Below, piece after piece: positions 16,452-28,875 of a stretch of 64,000 nucleotides of DNA (positions within the stretch are counted from its first letter, which is position 1; each line of letters begins with the position of its first letter). The notes under the pieces were generated by a model. That model saw only the letters and a program-made list of their open reading frames with translations, searched no databases and was not told the origin of the DNA. The stretch comes from an uncultured Archangium sp. (GTDB taxonomy: Bacteria; Myxococcota; Myxococcia; Myxococcales; Myxococcaceae). Made by a program: the position numbers and the translations under genes. The stretch is from assembly GCA_903905455.1 (NCBI GenBank), contig CAIVGN010000130.1:1-64000 (forward strand). The letters are read 5' to 3'.

Positions 16452-17234
16452 TCAGAGGTCGAGCTTCAGCCCCAACAGCGTCGCGGTGTTCCGCGCACAG
16501 GTGAGCGCGACCTCGTCGGCGTCGCGGCCGTGCAGCTCGGCGACCTTCTTCGCGGTCTCGGCCACGCGCATCGGCTCGTTGGGCCACTTGCCGCGGTAGG
16601 GGATGGGCGAGAGGTACGGGCTGTCGGTCTCGACCATCAGGCGCGCGAGCGGGGCGAACTTCACGGCCTCCTGCAGGGGCTCGGTCTTCTTGTAGGTCAC
16701 CACCCCGGAGATCGAGAGGTAGAAGCCCAGGTCGAGGTACCGGCGCGCCGCGGCGAGATCCCCGGTGAAGCAGTGGATCATGCCTTCGTGCATGCCCTCG
16801 CTCTCGAGGATGGCCGCGCACTCGTCGTGGGCGTCGCGCACGTGGATGATGATCGGCTTCTTCACCTGCCGGGCGAGCTGGCACTGGCGGCGGAAGCCCA
16901 GGGCCTGCGCCTCGCGGGGCGAGTGATCGTAGAAGTAGTCGAGGCCCGTCTCGCCGACCGCCTTCACCTCTGGCAAGGCCGCGAGGCGGGCGAGCTCGTC
17001 CCAGTCAGCCGGGGTGGCGGCCGCCGCGTCGTGCGGGTGCACGCCGATGGTGGGGGTGAGGAAGTCGGGGTGGGCCTTCGCCGCGTTCAGCGCGTTGCCG
17101 AAGTCGCCGGGTTTCTGCAGCAGCCCGACCACCACCGCGTGCACGACGCCGGCGGCGCGGGCGCGCTCGATGACCTCGGCGGTGACCGGGAAGTCCTTCA
17201 TCTCGAGGTGACAGTGGGCGTCGATGAGCTTCAT
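16452..17234 (-). CDS. tatD: TatD family metal-dependent hydrolase
   Basis: TatD/YcfH proteins are TIM-barrel metal-dependent deoxyribonucleases acting in DNA repair and turnover. The 260-residue length is typical. Metal ligands sit in DAHCHLE (residues 5-11), in VGETGLDYFYD (Glu), in PIIIHVRDAHDE (His), in GMIHCFTG (His) and in ETDSPYLSP (Asp). The start overlaps the stop of the HEAT-repeat gene by 4 bp (ATGA), so the pair is co-translated. Confidence 0.93.
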   Translation of the reverse strand: MKLIDAHCHLEMKDFPVTAEVIERARAAGVVHAVVVGLLQKPGDFGNALNAAKAHPDFLTPTIGVHPHDAAAATPADWDELARLAALPEVKAVGETGLDYFYDHSPREAQALGFRRQCQLARQVKKPIIIHVRDAHDECAAILESEGMHEGMIHCFTGDLAAARRYLDLGFYLSISGVVTYKKTEPLQEAVKFAPLARLMVETDSPYLSPIPYRGKWPNEPMRVAETAKKVAELHGRDADEVALTCARNTATLLGLKLDL

Positions 17235-18211
17235 GGGAGCGGCGCAGCGTACTCGCGGATCATCGCGGCGAGCTCGGCGCTGGCGGCGGGGTCCTGGAGC
17301 TTCAGGGTGTCGACGCTCGCGCGGGCGGAGTCTGACCCCAGCAGCAACAACCCCTCGGCCGCGTCGAGGCGCAGATCGTCGGTCGCGGTGGTGTCGCCGA
17401 GCAGCGCGACGAGCTTCGGCTCTGCGGTGAGATCGGCCAGTCGCCCCAGGGCGCGCGCAGCAGTGCCCCGGGCCGGGTCGTCGGGGTCGGCGACGATTTC
17501 CAGCAGCCGGTCCTTCGCGCCCGGGGCCTTCACCTCACCGAGCAACTCGACGGCCATGGCGCGATCCATGGACCAGCGGCGACCGGCGCGCTTGAAGAGG
17601 TGGGCCACCCCGTCGGCATCACCGAGGGAAGCGAGGGCGCCGGCGATCTGGGTGCGATCGAACGCGGGCAGGAACCAGCTCGAGAACGCGCGCTGGAGGG
17701 GCGCGAGGGCCTCCTTGCTCCCGAGCTGCGCGAGGGCGGCGGCGGCGCGGAACCGGAGATCGGCGTCGTCGAGCGCCTCGACCAGCACCTCGAGGCCCGA
17801 GGCGTGCTCGAGGGCCACCATGCCGCGGGCGGCCTCGAAGCGCACGGCGAGCGACGGGTCTTGCAGGGCCGCCGCCAGGGAGCCGCGGGACTCGGGCACG
17901 GCGAGATCGGCGAGCCGTCCAGCCGCCTCGACGCGCACCCGCACCACGGGGTCGGCGAGGTGACGAATGAGGATCTCCTTCGCCTCGACGGGCGCGAGCA
18001 CCTCGGAGGCCAGCGCGAGGCCTGCGCAGCGCACCTCGTCCTGCTTGTCGGCCAGCAGGCGCACCACGGCGGGCGCGAAGTCAGGGCGGTCTTCGGGCGC
18101 CGCGTCGAAGGCGAGCTCGCAGAGGGTATCGGCCGCCTCGGCCCGGGGGCCAGGCCCCTGGCCCCGCTCGAGGGCGAGCAGCGCGAGATCGAGTTGGGCG
18201 CGCAGGCTCAC
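17231..18211 (-). CDS. HEAT-repeat protein
   Basis: The 326-residue protein consists almost entirely of two-helix HEAT-like repeats of about 31 residues, each with an Ala-rich first helix and a DPxxxVRxEAAxxLADL-type core. Examples are near residues 85-105 (DPVVRVRVEAAGRLADLAV) and 120-140 (DPSLAVRFEAARGMVAL). Such proteins are protein-protein interaction scaffolds; no enzymatic motif is visible. It starts at a GTG 1 bp after the metG stop and overlaps tatD. Its position is consistent with co-expression with metG rather than proof of a shared job. Confidence 0.8.
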   Translation of the reverse strand: MSLRAQLDLALLALERGQGPGPRAEAADTLCELAFDAAPEDRPDFAPAVVRLLADKQDEVRCAGLALASEVLAPVEAKEILIRHLADPVVRVRVEAAGRLADLAVPESRGSLAAALQDPSLAVRFEAARGMVALEHASGLEVLVEALDDADLRFRAAAALAQLGSKEALAPLQRAFSSWFLPAFDRTQIAGALASLGDADGVAHLFKRAGRRWSMDRAMAVELLGEVKAPGAKDRLLEIVADPDDPARGTAARALGRLADLTAEPKLVALLGDTTATDDLRLDAAEGLLLLGSDSARASVDTLKLQDPAASAELAAMIREYAAPLP

Positions 18212-18212
18212 C

Positions 18213-20240
18213 TCACTTCACCGGGGTGCCGGGCGCCACGTCGCCGGCGTCGAGCAGCACGAGGTCTTTCCCACCCGAGCCCGCGGTGAGGATCATGCCG
18301 CGCGACTCGATGCCCTTGAGCGGCCGGGGCTTCAGGTTGGCGACCACCACCACGTTCTTCCCCACCACCTGCTCAGGGGCGTAGGCCTCGGCGATGCCGG
18401 AGACGATGGTGCGCGGGGCACCTTCGCCCAGGTCGACGCTCAGCTTGAGCAGCTTGTCGGCCTTGGCCACCTTCTCAGCCGCGAGCACCTTGCCGGCGAT
18501 CAACGCCACCTTCACGAAGTCCCCGAACTCGATCTCCGGGGCCGGGGGCGCGGGCGGCTTGGCCGGCGCGGCGGCAGGCACTTCGACCACCGCTTCCTTC
18601 GGCGCGACGATGAGCGTGGCGACCACGGCCTCTTCGATGCGGTTGATGATCGGCGCGGGCTCACCGATGGGCGCGGTGCGATCGAGCAGCGGGTACTGGG
18701 CGGTGGCGAGCTGCTGGAAGGTGAGCCTCGGGCGGTTCAGCTGCGCGGCGAGCTTCTCGGCCAGCTGGGGCACCACGGGATCGAGCAGCGCGGTGAGCAG
18801 GTAGACGACCTCGGCCGCCTCGCTGAGCACCGACCGGGCGCCCTCGGGGTCGGTCTTCATCGTCTTCCACGGCTCGGCCTTGGCGAGGAACTGGTTCGCC
18901 GAGTAGCCGATCTCGAGGATCGCCTTGATCGCCGCGCGGTGGTCGAAGCGCTCGAACGCCTCGCCGATGTCCTTCACCTTCGCCAGGGCGTCGCGCACCA
19001 ACTGCCCGCCGATGGCCTCGTTGGGCGCGGCGAGCCCGGAGCCCTTGGCCAGCAGCGACAGCGTGCGGTTGGCGAGGTTGCCCAGGTTGTTGACCAGCTC
19101 GGCGTTCACCCGCTGGCGGAACTCGGTGAGGCTGAAGTCGAGGTCCTCGGGGCCGGAGCCGAGCAGCGACGCGTAATAGAAGCGCAGGTAGTTCGGGTCG
19201 AGCACGTCGAGGTACGGGCGCGCGTTGATGAACGTGCCGCGCGACTTGCTCATCTTCTCGCCGTTGACCGTGAGGTGACCGTGGATGTGCACGTGGTCCG
19301 GCACCTTGAGCTGCGCGACCTCGAGCACCGCGGGCCAGAAGAGGCAGTGGAAGTAGACGATGTCCTTCCCGATGACGTGGACGATCTTCGAGTCGGCGTC
19401 CTTCGCCCAGAAGTCGAGGGCGCTCTTGGCGAGGCCGGTCTTCTTCGCCCACTGCTCGGCGGTCGAGATGTAGCCAATCGGCGCGTCGAGCCAGACGTAG
19501 AAGAACTTGTTGGTCTCGCCGGGGATGGCGAAGCCGAAGTACGGCCCGTCACGCGAGATGTCCCAGTCGGCGAGGCCCTTCTCGAAGAACTGCTGCAGCT
19601 GGGCCGCGAGGCCGGGGTGCATGAACTCGGGCTTGGCGAGCTGCGCCTTGAGGAAGGCCTCGTGCTTGGGCAACTGGAAGAAGAGGTGCCGGCTGCCCTT
19701 CCACACCGGGGTCTTGCCGCTGAGCACCGAGTACGGGTTCTTCAGCTCCTTCGGGCCGTAGGTGGCGTTGCACTTCTCGCAGGCGTCGCCGTACTGGTCC
19801 CTGGCGCCGCAGTTCGGGCATTCGCCCTTGATGAAGCGGTCGGCGAGGAAGCGGTTGGCGGTCTCGTCGAACGCCTGCTCGATGTCCTTGGTGCCGATGA
19901 ACCCGGCGTCCTTGGCGCGGCCGTAGATCAGCTCGGCGTACTGCCGGTTCTCCTCGGAGTTCGTCGACGAGTAGTGGTCGAAGCTCACCTGGAAGTCGCG
20001 GAACACGGCCTGGTGATCGACCGACACGCCCTCGATGAACTGCTCGGGGGTCACGCCCTGCTTCTGGGCGCTGATCTCGATGGCGGTGCCGTGGGTGTCA
20101 TCGGCGCAGAGGAACACCACCTGGTCGCCCTTCGAGCGCAGGTAGCGCACGAAGATGTCGGTCTGGATGTGCTCCACCATGTGCCCGAGATGGATCGGTC
20201 CATTCGCGTAGGGGAGCGCGCACGTCACCAGGGTCTTCAT
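18213..20240 (-). CDS. metG: Methionyl-tRNA synthetase
   Basis: MetRS charges tRNA-Met with methionine. The 675-residue protein has the class I signature ALPYANGPIHLGHM near the N terminus, the zinc knuckle CPNCGARDQYGD with a second pair CEKC at about 145-165, the KMSKS loop (GEKMSKSRG) at about 330, and an anticodon-binding helical domain. A C-terminal EMAP/Trbp111-like OB domain (about 575-675, DFVKVALIAGKVLAAEKV) binds tRNA. The start is the ATG at 20240, where the conserved sequence begins; codons up to 20288 are not conserved in character. It follows holA by 2 bp. Confidence 0.95.
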   Translation of the reverse strand: MKTLVTCALPYANGPIHLGHMVEHIQTDIFVRYLRSKGDQVVFLCADDTHGTAIEISAQKQGVTPEQFIEGVSVDHQAVFRDFQVSFDHYSSTNSEENRQYAELIYGRAKDAGFIGTKDIEQAFDETANRFLADRFIKGECPNCGARDQYGDACEKCNATYGPKELKNPYSVLSGKTPVWKGSRHLFFQLPKHEAFLKAQLAKPEFMHPGLAAQLQQFFEKGLADWDISRDGPYFGFAIPGETNKFFYVWLDAPIGYISTAEQWAKKTGLAKSALDFWAKDADSKIVHVIGKDIVYFHCLFWPAVLEVAQLKVPDHVHIHGHLTVNGEKMSKSRGTFINARPYLDVLDPNYLRFYYASLLGSGPEDLDFSLTEFRQRVNAELVNNLGNLANRTLSLLAKGSGLAAPNEAIGGQLVRDALAKVKDIGEAFERFDHRAAIKAILEIGYSANQFLAKAEPWKTMKTDPEGARSVLSEAAEVVYLLTALLDPVVPQLAEKLAAQLNRPRLTFQQLATAQYPLLDRTAPIGEPAPIINRIEEAVVATLIVAPKEAVVEVPAAAPAKPPAPPAPEIEFGDFVKVALIAGKVLAAEKVAKADKLLKLSVDLGEGAPRTIVSGIAEAYAPEQVVGKNVVVVANLKPRPLKGIESRGMILTAGSGGKDLVLLDAGDVAPGTPVK

Positions 20241-20242
20241 GT

Positions 20243-21603
20243 TCAGCGTTCCTGCTCTCGGCGGATGAGGTGCATCTGCGATTCCCACGCGGCCGCCTTG
20301 CCGCAGAGGGTCCAGAGGAGGCGCTCGAGCACGAGCTCTTCGCCGCCCAGCTTGAGCGCGAGATCGGCCTCGGCACAGGCGACGAGCCCGCGCAGCAGCT
20401 CCTGACGGCCATAGGCACCGGCGGCCTGCATGCCCATGAACGAGGCATACGGGTGCGGCACCTTCGTCTTGTTCGCCTTCGCTTCGGCTTCGATCTTCGG
20501 CCAGAGCCGCGCCTGGAAGTCGTTGTAGTTGCGCGGGGGCTTGCCGCCGGACAACCGGTTCATGCGCTCGAAGTTCGCCAGCAGGTTGCGCACGATGCTC
20601 GCCACGCTGCCCAGCAGCTGCAGCGAGTGCGCGCCCTGGCTGAAGGCGTCCTGCACGTACTTGGCCGCGCCCTCGAAGTTGCGCTTCTGGATCGCGTCCG
20701 AGAGCTCGAAGTACTCGTCTTCACGCGCGTGGCCGACGAGGAGATCGACGTCCTTCTGGGTGATGGTCGCCGAGTCGGAATACAGCGCCAGCTTCACCAG
20801 CTCGGACTGCAGCAGGCGGAAGTTCCCGCCCACGCGCTCCTTGAGCAGCTCGAGCGCGCCGGGGCCCATCTTCTTCTTGTAGGGCGCGAGGGTCTCGACG
20901 GAGAACGCCCCCAGGTCGAGGTCCTTGAACTTGCCGGCGCCCTTGAACTCCATGGCGCGGCCCTTGTCCTTGAGCAGCTTGATGAAGGCGTTCTTGGGCT
21001 CGAGATCGCTGGAGGCGATGACCAGCACCTGGCCCTTCGCCGGCTTGCCCGCGAGCCACTCGTGGAGCGCCGCGTCGTCGCTCGAGGCGACGCCGAGGTT
21101 CTCGGCCGCGCAGAACACCGCGACGTCGTGGAGGAAGGCGACGTCGACCTCGGCGAGCACGATGCCCAGCTCGCGCTCCCAGTCATCGGGGCGCGGCGTG
21201 CCGTTGGCCGTGGGGTCGAGATCGGCGGGGCCCCAGCCGGCGCGGGCGGCGATGCCCAGCACGCGACGCGCGGCTTCCTTGCGGCGGTTGGCCTTCCACG
21301 CCTCGCGGGCGCGGGAGAGCGCGTCGGGGCGGCCCTTCTTGGGGGCGAGGAACTCCGGGTCGCGGAGGAAGACGACCTTGCGCCCGCCGAACATCGGCAG
21401 GGTCGCGAGTTCGGCCGCCACTTCGCGGGGCGTCGCGGCGTCCATGGTGACCAGGTTCAGGTCCGCCGTACCGCCGGGCACCAGCTTGCCCAGCAGCTTC
21501 TCGGCCGCCTTGCGGATCAGGAACTCTTCGCCGGCCAGCAGGTACGCCGGGGCCTCGCCACCGGCGTCGAGCTCTTCGAGTACTTCTTCGAGCCCGTCGC
21601 TCA

Positions 21604-21604
<1 letters not shown>
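20243..21604 (-). CDS. holA: DNA polymerase III delta subunit
   Basis: The delta subunit opens the sliding clamp within the clamp loader. The 453-residue product starts at the ATG overlapping the asnS stop (TGATG), and the N terminus shows APAYLLAGEEFLIRKAAEKL. The middle contains LATLPMFGGRKVVFLRDPEF and later VLVIASSDLEPKNAFIKLLKDKG. The C-terminal third holds GNFRLLQSELVKLALY and the collar-domain helices. It is about 110 residues longer than E. coli HolA, mainly from an Arg/Ala-rich insertion at about 100-160 after the first domain. The gene for delta' (holB) lies 3.8 kb upstream in the same direction. Confidence 0.9.
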
Positions 21605-23004
<1,400 letters not shown>

Positions 23005-23056
23005 GGGCGCGGGAGTTAACCCCGTCGACCCACGCCCACAAGCGCCAAAACCCGCC

Positions 23057-23707
23057 TTAGACGGCCGGCGGAGGGGTGGGCTTGAACATCGGCCCGGAGG
23101 TCGGGAAGACCGGGCGCCCGGCCGAGGGGTTCACCAGCAGCGCGAACGCGATGTAGAGCGCGATGGCCATCAGGGCGATCGTCGAGACGCCCACGCCGGT
23201 GCCCAGCAACTTCCAGGCGTCGGAGCCCGCGGTCGTGAAGTGCCGGCCGATGCGGAAGAAGTACAGGACGTCGATGTCCACGAGGAAGAAGAAGAGCAGC
23301 TTCGAGAAGAAGCCGAAGGCGTAGGTCAGCACGAGGAAGATGAGGATGAAGGCGACGTCGACCGAGAGGACGATGGAGCCGTCGACGGTGCGTCCCTGCG
23401 AGGCCTCGTCGAGCGCCCACCAGTTCATCACCCAGTTGAAGCTGAAGGTGGTCAGCAGCGTGCCGCCCAGGGTGTTCTTGTTCGCCAGCGACATCATGCC
23501 CGCGAGGAACTGGCCACCGGCTCCGAAGAGCAGGCAGAACAGCGCCGCGGTCTTGAAGAACATGGGGAACTTCGCCGGGTCGGTGGGCAGCCAGCCGAAG
23601 GCGATGGGCACCAGCGCCGCGCAACCGATCGAGAGCCCCAGCAAGCCAAGGGCAGTCGGATCACCAAAGGTAGCGGGAGGGGCGTTGACGGGGGCAGGTG
23701 CGCTCAT
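23057..23707 (-). CDS. Acetate uptake transporter family (SatP/YaaH/GPR1) membrane protein
   Basis: The 216-residue protein has about six membrane helices. It begins with the family's N-terminal motif in the variant form [18 protein letters not shown] (canonical NPAPLGL) and has [32 protein letters not shown], matching the helix 2-3 region of acetate/succinate channels. The third-helix Phe/Tyr constriction residues are only partly recognisable, so the substrate is not certain. Its whole upstream region (23734-24158) is a tandem repeat array, leaving little room for a normal promoter. It may be transcribed from within or through the array. Confidence 0.75.
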   Translation of the reverse strand: MSAPAPVNAPPATFGDPTALGLLGLSIGCAALVPIAFGWLPTDPAKFPMFFKTAALFCLLFGAGGQFLAGMMSLANKNTLGGTLLTTFSFNWVMNWWALDEASQGRTVDGSIVLSVDVAFILIFLVLTYAFGFFSKLLFFFLVDIDVLYFFRIGRHFTTAGSDAWKLLGTGVGVSTIALMAIALYIAFALLVNPSAGRPVFPTSGPMFKPTPPPAV

Positions 23708-23733
23708 GGGGCGCGCTCCCTAGCGCAGAAGAG

Positions 23734-24151
23734 CGGCAAAGGTGCGCGTGAAGAGTGGGGAAGTCGCAGGGCAAGCGCCCGTGGACGCGCGGCAAGGGTG
23801 GGTCAGTCGCACCGCAAGTGCCTGTGGACGCCGGGCAAGATTGGGTACGTCGCGCGGCAAGTGCCGGTGGGCGCCGAGCAAGCGTGGGGAAGTCGCACGG
23901 CAAGTGCCCCTGGACGCCGGGCAAGTACCGGTAAGTCGCGCGGCAAGGGCTCGAAGTCGCCGGGCAAGCGCCGCAGGTCGCGCGTCAAGTACCTCGAAGT
24001 CGCCGGGCAAGTGCCCCTGGTCGCGCGGCAAGGCCTCGAAGTCGCCGGGCAAGTGCCGGTAAGCCGCGCGGCAAGTGCATCGAAGTCGCCGGGCAAGTGC
24101 CGGTACGTCGCGCGGCAAGTGCCTCGAAGTCGCCGGGCAAGTGCCGGTGCG

Positions 24152-24158
<7 letters not shown>
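23734..24158. repeat. Tandem array of about nineteen 21-22 bp degenerate repeats
   Basis: Units end in GGCAAG and follow the form TGCC-(6-7 variable)-GTCGC-(2)-GGCAAG. Two flavours alternate, one with GTCGCGCGGCAAG and one with GAAGTCGCCGGGCAAG, giving a 43-44 bp dimer that is nearly perfect at the right end (24000-24150) and decays leftwards. Each junction reads GGCAAGTGCC, a small inverted repeat, so the transcript could form a series of short hairpins. Unit length varies between 21 and 22 bp, so it does not encode a regular peptide. The last unit overlaps the stop codon of the MFS gene and the first lies 26 bp before the acetate-type transporter start. Confidence 0.9.
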
Positions 24159-25401
<1,243 letters not shown>

Positions 25402-25405
<4 letters not shown>

Positions 25406-26439
25406 GCGGTGAACATCTCGACGAACATGCGCTCGAGCTGCAGGCGGGCGGCGCCGTTGCGCTGGGAGATGGCGTTCTTCGCCTCGTCGAGCAACCCGGC
25501 CCGGCGCTGGATGCCAGCGGGAGAGACGCGCGTCGACGCCTCGGCCGCGAGGTCCTTCAGGTCGAGGTTGATGAGCGCCTCGCTCCCGACCTGCGCCAGG
25601 GCGACGTCGCGGAACCACACCTGCAGCACGTCGAGGGACGCTTCGGCGGTGGGGCGATCTTCACCGAGCACCTCGGCGAGCGCGATCCACGCGCCGGCGT
25701 CGTCGGGGACCAGCTTCTCGAAGGACTCGATGATCTCCTTGCGGCGGGCCAGGGCGCTCGGGTCGAGGGCCAGGGCGCGCGCGAGGCTGCCCGAGGCCAT
25801 GGCGGCGATCTGGTGCGCGAGCACGTCGTCGACGGCGTCCTTCTTCTTCGCGGCGGCCTTCACCTTCTGCGCGATGAACTCCAGCGGCAGCGGCCCGAAG
25901 GCGGCCTTCGAGCAGCGGCTGCGGATGGTGGGCAACAGCTTGTCGGGGGCCGAGGACACGAGGATGAGGATGGTGTCGCGGGGCGGTTCCTCGAGGGTCT
26001 TGAGGAGCGCGTTCTGCGCCGGCTGGTTCATGGCGTGCGCGGTGATGAACAGCGCCACCTTGTGCGGCGCCTCGAGCGCGCGGAAGGCGAGGCGCTCCTG
26101 GAGCTTGCGCACCTGGTCGATGCGGATGTCGCGCGAAGGCGTGGCGGTGAAGTCGCTGCGACCGGAGATGCCGCGCTCGACCTGCTCGGCCTCGGGCATC
26201 ACCCAGGTGACGTCGGGGTGGTTGCGGTTGGCGACCCGCGTACAGGCCGCGCACTTGCCGCAGCCGACGGAGGGCGCTTCGGTGCACACGAGAGCCTGGG
26301 CGAAGCCCATGGCCGCGAGTTCCTTGCCCACGCCGTCGGGGCCGTGGAAGAGCCACGCGTGGTGGACCTGCCGCTTGGCCAGCGAGGACTGGATCGCGTC
26401 GACCGCGTGTTTCTGGCCCTGCACCATCGCGAGCGTCAC
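25402..26439 (-). CDS. holB: DNA polymerase III delta' subunit
   Basis: Delta' is a structural subunit of the clamp loader. The 345-residue product shows GQKHAVDAIQSSLAKRQVHHAWLFHGPDGVGKELAA (a Walker A-like loop), a zinc module with CGKCAACTRV, TLEEPPRDTILILVSSAPDKLLPTIRSRC (sensor 1 region ending in SRC), and helical C-terminal domains. I chose the GTG at 26439, which has AGGTGA four bases upstream; an ATG at 26427 is the alternative. It is divergent from the mechanosensitive channel gene. Confidence 0.9.
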
Positions 26440-26538
26440 CGGGTCACCTGTGCGGACGAGTGCTTCATGGGGCGCGGCGTAGCCTCTTGGACCCACACGT
26501 ACAACGGCGTTTGGGTAAGGTGCCGCCGCTCTCGCACC

Positions 26539-28002
26539 ATGAACATGAACGCCTTCGTCCAGGGGAACCTCGCGCTGCTGTTGGGGGTGGTGGCGTTCAT
26601 CGGGGTGTTGTTCGCCTCCCGCCAGGGAACCAGCGAGGTCGAGAAGGCGGACCTGCGGGTCGGCGCGCGGTGGCTGGGCGTGTACCTGGTGCTGCGCGTC
26701 AACGGCTTCTGGCTCGAGGACCTCGTGCCCACCGAGTGGCACGCCTATTTGCGCGTCTCGTGGGTGCTGGCCTTCGCCTTCGGCATGACGCGCATCGGCG
26801 CGGCGGGGCTGTTCTGGCTGAGGCGGCGCTTCACGAAGGTGGTGGCCGCGAAGATCCACCGCGACGTGCTCGACTTCGTCCTCTACGTGATCGTCGCGAT
26901 CCCGATCCTGAAGACGCAGCTGAAGATCGACCTCGCCACGCTGCTGGGCACGTCGGCGGTGCTCTCGCTGGTCTTAGGCTTCGCGCTGCAGGACACCCTG
27001 GGCAACCTGTTCAGCGGGCTCTCGTTGCAGCTCGAGACCCCGTTCAACGTGGGCGACTACATCCGCGTGGGGGAGAAGGAAGGCCGGGTGGTGCAGATCG
27101 CCTGGCGTTCGACGCGCATCGAGAGCGTGCGCCGCGAGGTGATCACCATCCCCAACTCGCTCATCGCCAAGGAGAAGGTCACCAACTTCTCGAGCGAGCA
27201 CGCCCCGGTAGCCATCGAGCTGGAGTTCGGCGCCAGCTACGACGCCGCGCCCAACTTCGTGAAGGCCGAGGCCAGCGAGACCTTGCGGGAAGCGCCGCTG
27301 GTGCTCGCCGAGCCGGCGCCGTGGGTGCGGGTGGCGAGCTTCGGTGATTCGCAGGTGACCTACCGGGTGCGCTTCTTCGTGAGCGACTACGCGTCGCTGC
27401 CGCACGTGACCGACGAGATCCTCAGCCGGCTCTGGTACCGCTTCGGGCGCAAGGGCATCGAGATCCCCTTCCCCCAGCGCGTGGTGCAGCTGCGCACCAC
27501 CGAGAAGCCGAAGCGAGAACCGGACCTCGAGCTCATCACCCGGCTGCCGCTCTTCGCGCCCTTCCCCATCGAGGAGGCGAAGGCCCTGTCCAAGGCGGCC
27601 GTGGAGCACACCTTCGGCCGTGGCGAAGAGGTGATCACCGAGGGCCGCGAGGCGTCGACCTTCTACGTGGTGGTCTCCGGGCGACTGTCGGTGCGCGTGG
27701 GGTACCCGGCGAAGGAGATCGCCACCCTCGAGCGCGGCGCGGCCTTCGGCGAGATGTCCTTGCTCACCGGCGAGCCCCGCAGCGCGACCGTGGTGGCCAT
27801 GGAAGACTGCGTGCTGCTGGAGATGGGCCGCGAGGTCTTCGCGCGCTACCTGCAGGCGAACCCCGAGCGGCTGGCGCAGATCGCCACGATGATCGACGGG
27901 CGCAAGGCCGAGCTGGCCGCCGCCACCTCGTCGAGCGCCGACGACAAGTCGCCGAGCGCGGGCAAGGCGTTGGCCCGGCTGCGCGAGATCTTCAGGCTTT
28001 GA
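26539..28002 (+). CDS. MscS-family mechanosensitive channel with cyclic-nucleotide-binding domain
   Basis: The 487-residue protein has four N-terminal membrane helices. The MscS pore and beta region (about 130-200) contains TLLGTSAVLSLVLGFALQDTLGNLFSG followed by FNVGDYIRVGEKEGRVVQIAWRST. An alpha/beta domain follows, and then a Crp-type cyclic-nucleotide-binding domain (about 345-460, with FYVVVSGRLSVRVG and GAAFGEMSLLTGEPRSATVVA). Family members fused in this way are proposed to be gated by cyclic nucleotides. The ATG at 26539 is the first of two. The 3' end overlaps the convergent TIGR02757 gene by 11 bp. Confidence 0.88.
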   Translation: MNMNAFVQGNLALLLGVVAFIGVLFASRQGTSEVEKADLRVGARWLGVYLVLRVNGFWLEDLVPTEWHAYLRVSWVLAFAFGMTRIGAAGLFWLRRRFTKVVAAKIHRDVLDFVLYVIVAIPILKTQLKIDLATLLGTSAVLSLVLGFALQDTLGNLFSGLSLQLETPFNVGDYIRVGEKEGRVVQIAWRSTRIESVRREVITIPNSLIAKEKVTNFSSEHAPVAIELEFGASYDAAPNFVKAEASETLREAPLVLAEPAPWVRVASFGDSQVTYRVRFFVSDYASLPHVTDEILSRLWYRFGRKGIEIPFPQRVVQLRTTEKPKREPDLELITRLPLFAPFPIEEAKALSKAAVEHTFGRGEEVITEGREASTFYVVVSGRLSVRVGYPAKEIATLERGAAFGEMSLLTGEPRSATVVAMEDCVLLEMGREVFARYLQANPERLAQIATMIDGRKAELAAATSSSADDKSPSAGKALARLREIFRL

Positions 28003-28867
28003 CGCGCCGGCCCACGGTGCACTGAGACCGCAGCGGGCAGCGCGCGCAGTTCGCCGGCACCGGCTTGACCGGGCACGCGCCGCTCATGCCGTAGTGGCAC
28101 AGCGCGAAGTCGTAGCGAACCGGGTCGGCTGGATCGAGCAGGCGCAGCGACGCGGTGACCTCTTCGGCCGTGGCCCAACCGATGGTGTTGCGCGTGGTGA
28201 AGCCCAGCCACCGCGAGATGCGCATCACGTGCGTGTCGAGGGGGATGATCAGGTCGGCCGGGGAGACGCCCTTCCAGACCCCGAAGTCGATCTCGTCGGC
28301 GCCGCGCACCATCCACCGCAGGTACAGGTTGAGCCGCTTCGCCGCGCCCGCCTCCGCGAACGGGAGCAGGTGGTGCAGCCCGCGCGTGGGCCCGAGCTTG
28401 CGGATGATCTCCTTCTCCGGGGCCGCGTCGCGAAGGCCGTGGGCGAAGGTGGCGAGGGTCGCCTGCCAGCTGGCGGTGCGGCCGGCGAGGAACGCGGCCT
28501 CGAGCGAGCCATGGCGCTGCAGCGTCGCGCCCATGCCCAGCAACAGCACCGCGACGTCGGAAGGGAGGTTGAAGCGATACACGAAGCCGTCGAGCAGCGC
28601 CCGCGCGCCCGTCACGTCGAGGGCGGCGAGGGCGTTGGCCGGGTGGGGACCGAGGCCGTCGAGGATGCCGGCGATCTTCGGCTTGAAGAGATCGGCGCGC
28701 CCATAGGCCAGGGACGCCGAGAGCAGGGCCACGGTCTCGATGTCGCGCGGGTCGTCGTAGCGGTGGGGGAACTCGATGGGGTCGGCCAGGAGCCGATCGC
28801 GCCAGGGGCGAGACTCCACGAAGCCATCGAGCAGGGGGCGGAGCAGCGCCGCGCGGCGCGCCGACAA
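27992..28867 (-). CDS. TIGR02757 (DUF2400) family protein
   Basis: The roughly 291-residue protein matches the TIGR02757/DUF2400 group, related to HhH-GPD DNA glycosylases. Seen are PHRYDDPRDIETVALLSASLAYGR, then LNLYLRWMVRG, IPLDTHVMRISRWLGFTTR and a C-terminal cysteine cluster (CHYGMSGACPVK, CARCPL, C). The latter resembles the iron-sulfur loop of endonuclease III. The function is not established. The start is uncertain: the TTG at 28867 is used here, and a CTG at 28879 overlapping the moaB stop is possible. It overlaps the channel gene by 11 bp, tail to tail. Confidence 0.8.
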   Translation of the reverse strand: MSARRAALLRPLLDGFVESRPWRDRLLADPIEFPHRYDDPRDIETVALLSASLAYGRADLFKPKIAGILDGLGPHPANALAALDVTGARALLDGFVYRFNLPSDVAVLLLGMGATLQRHGSLEAAFLAGRTASWQATLATFAHGLRDAAPEKEIIRKLGPTRGLHHLLPFAEAGAAKRLNLYLRWMVRGADEIDFGVWKGVSPADLIIPLDTHVMRISRWLGFTTRNTIGWATAEEVTASLRLLDPADPVRYDFALCHYGMSGACPVKPVPANCARCPLRSQCTVGRRVKA

Positions 28868-28875
28868 CGCCGGCT

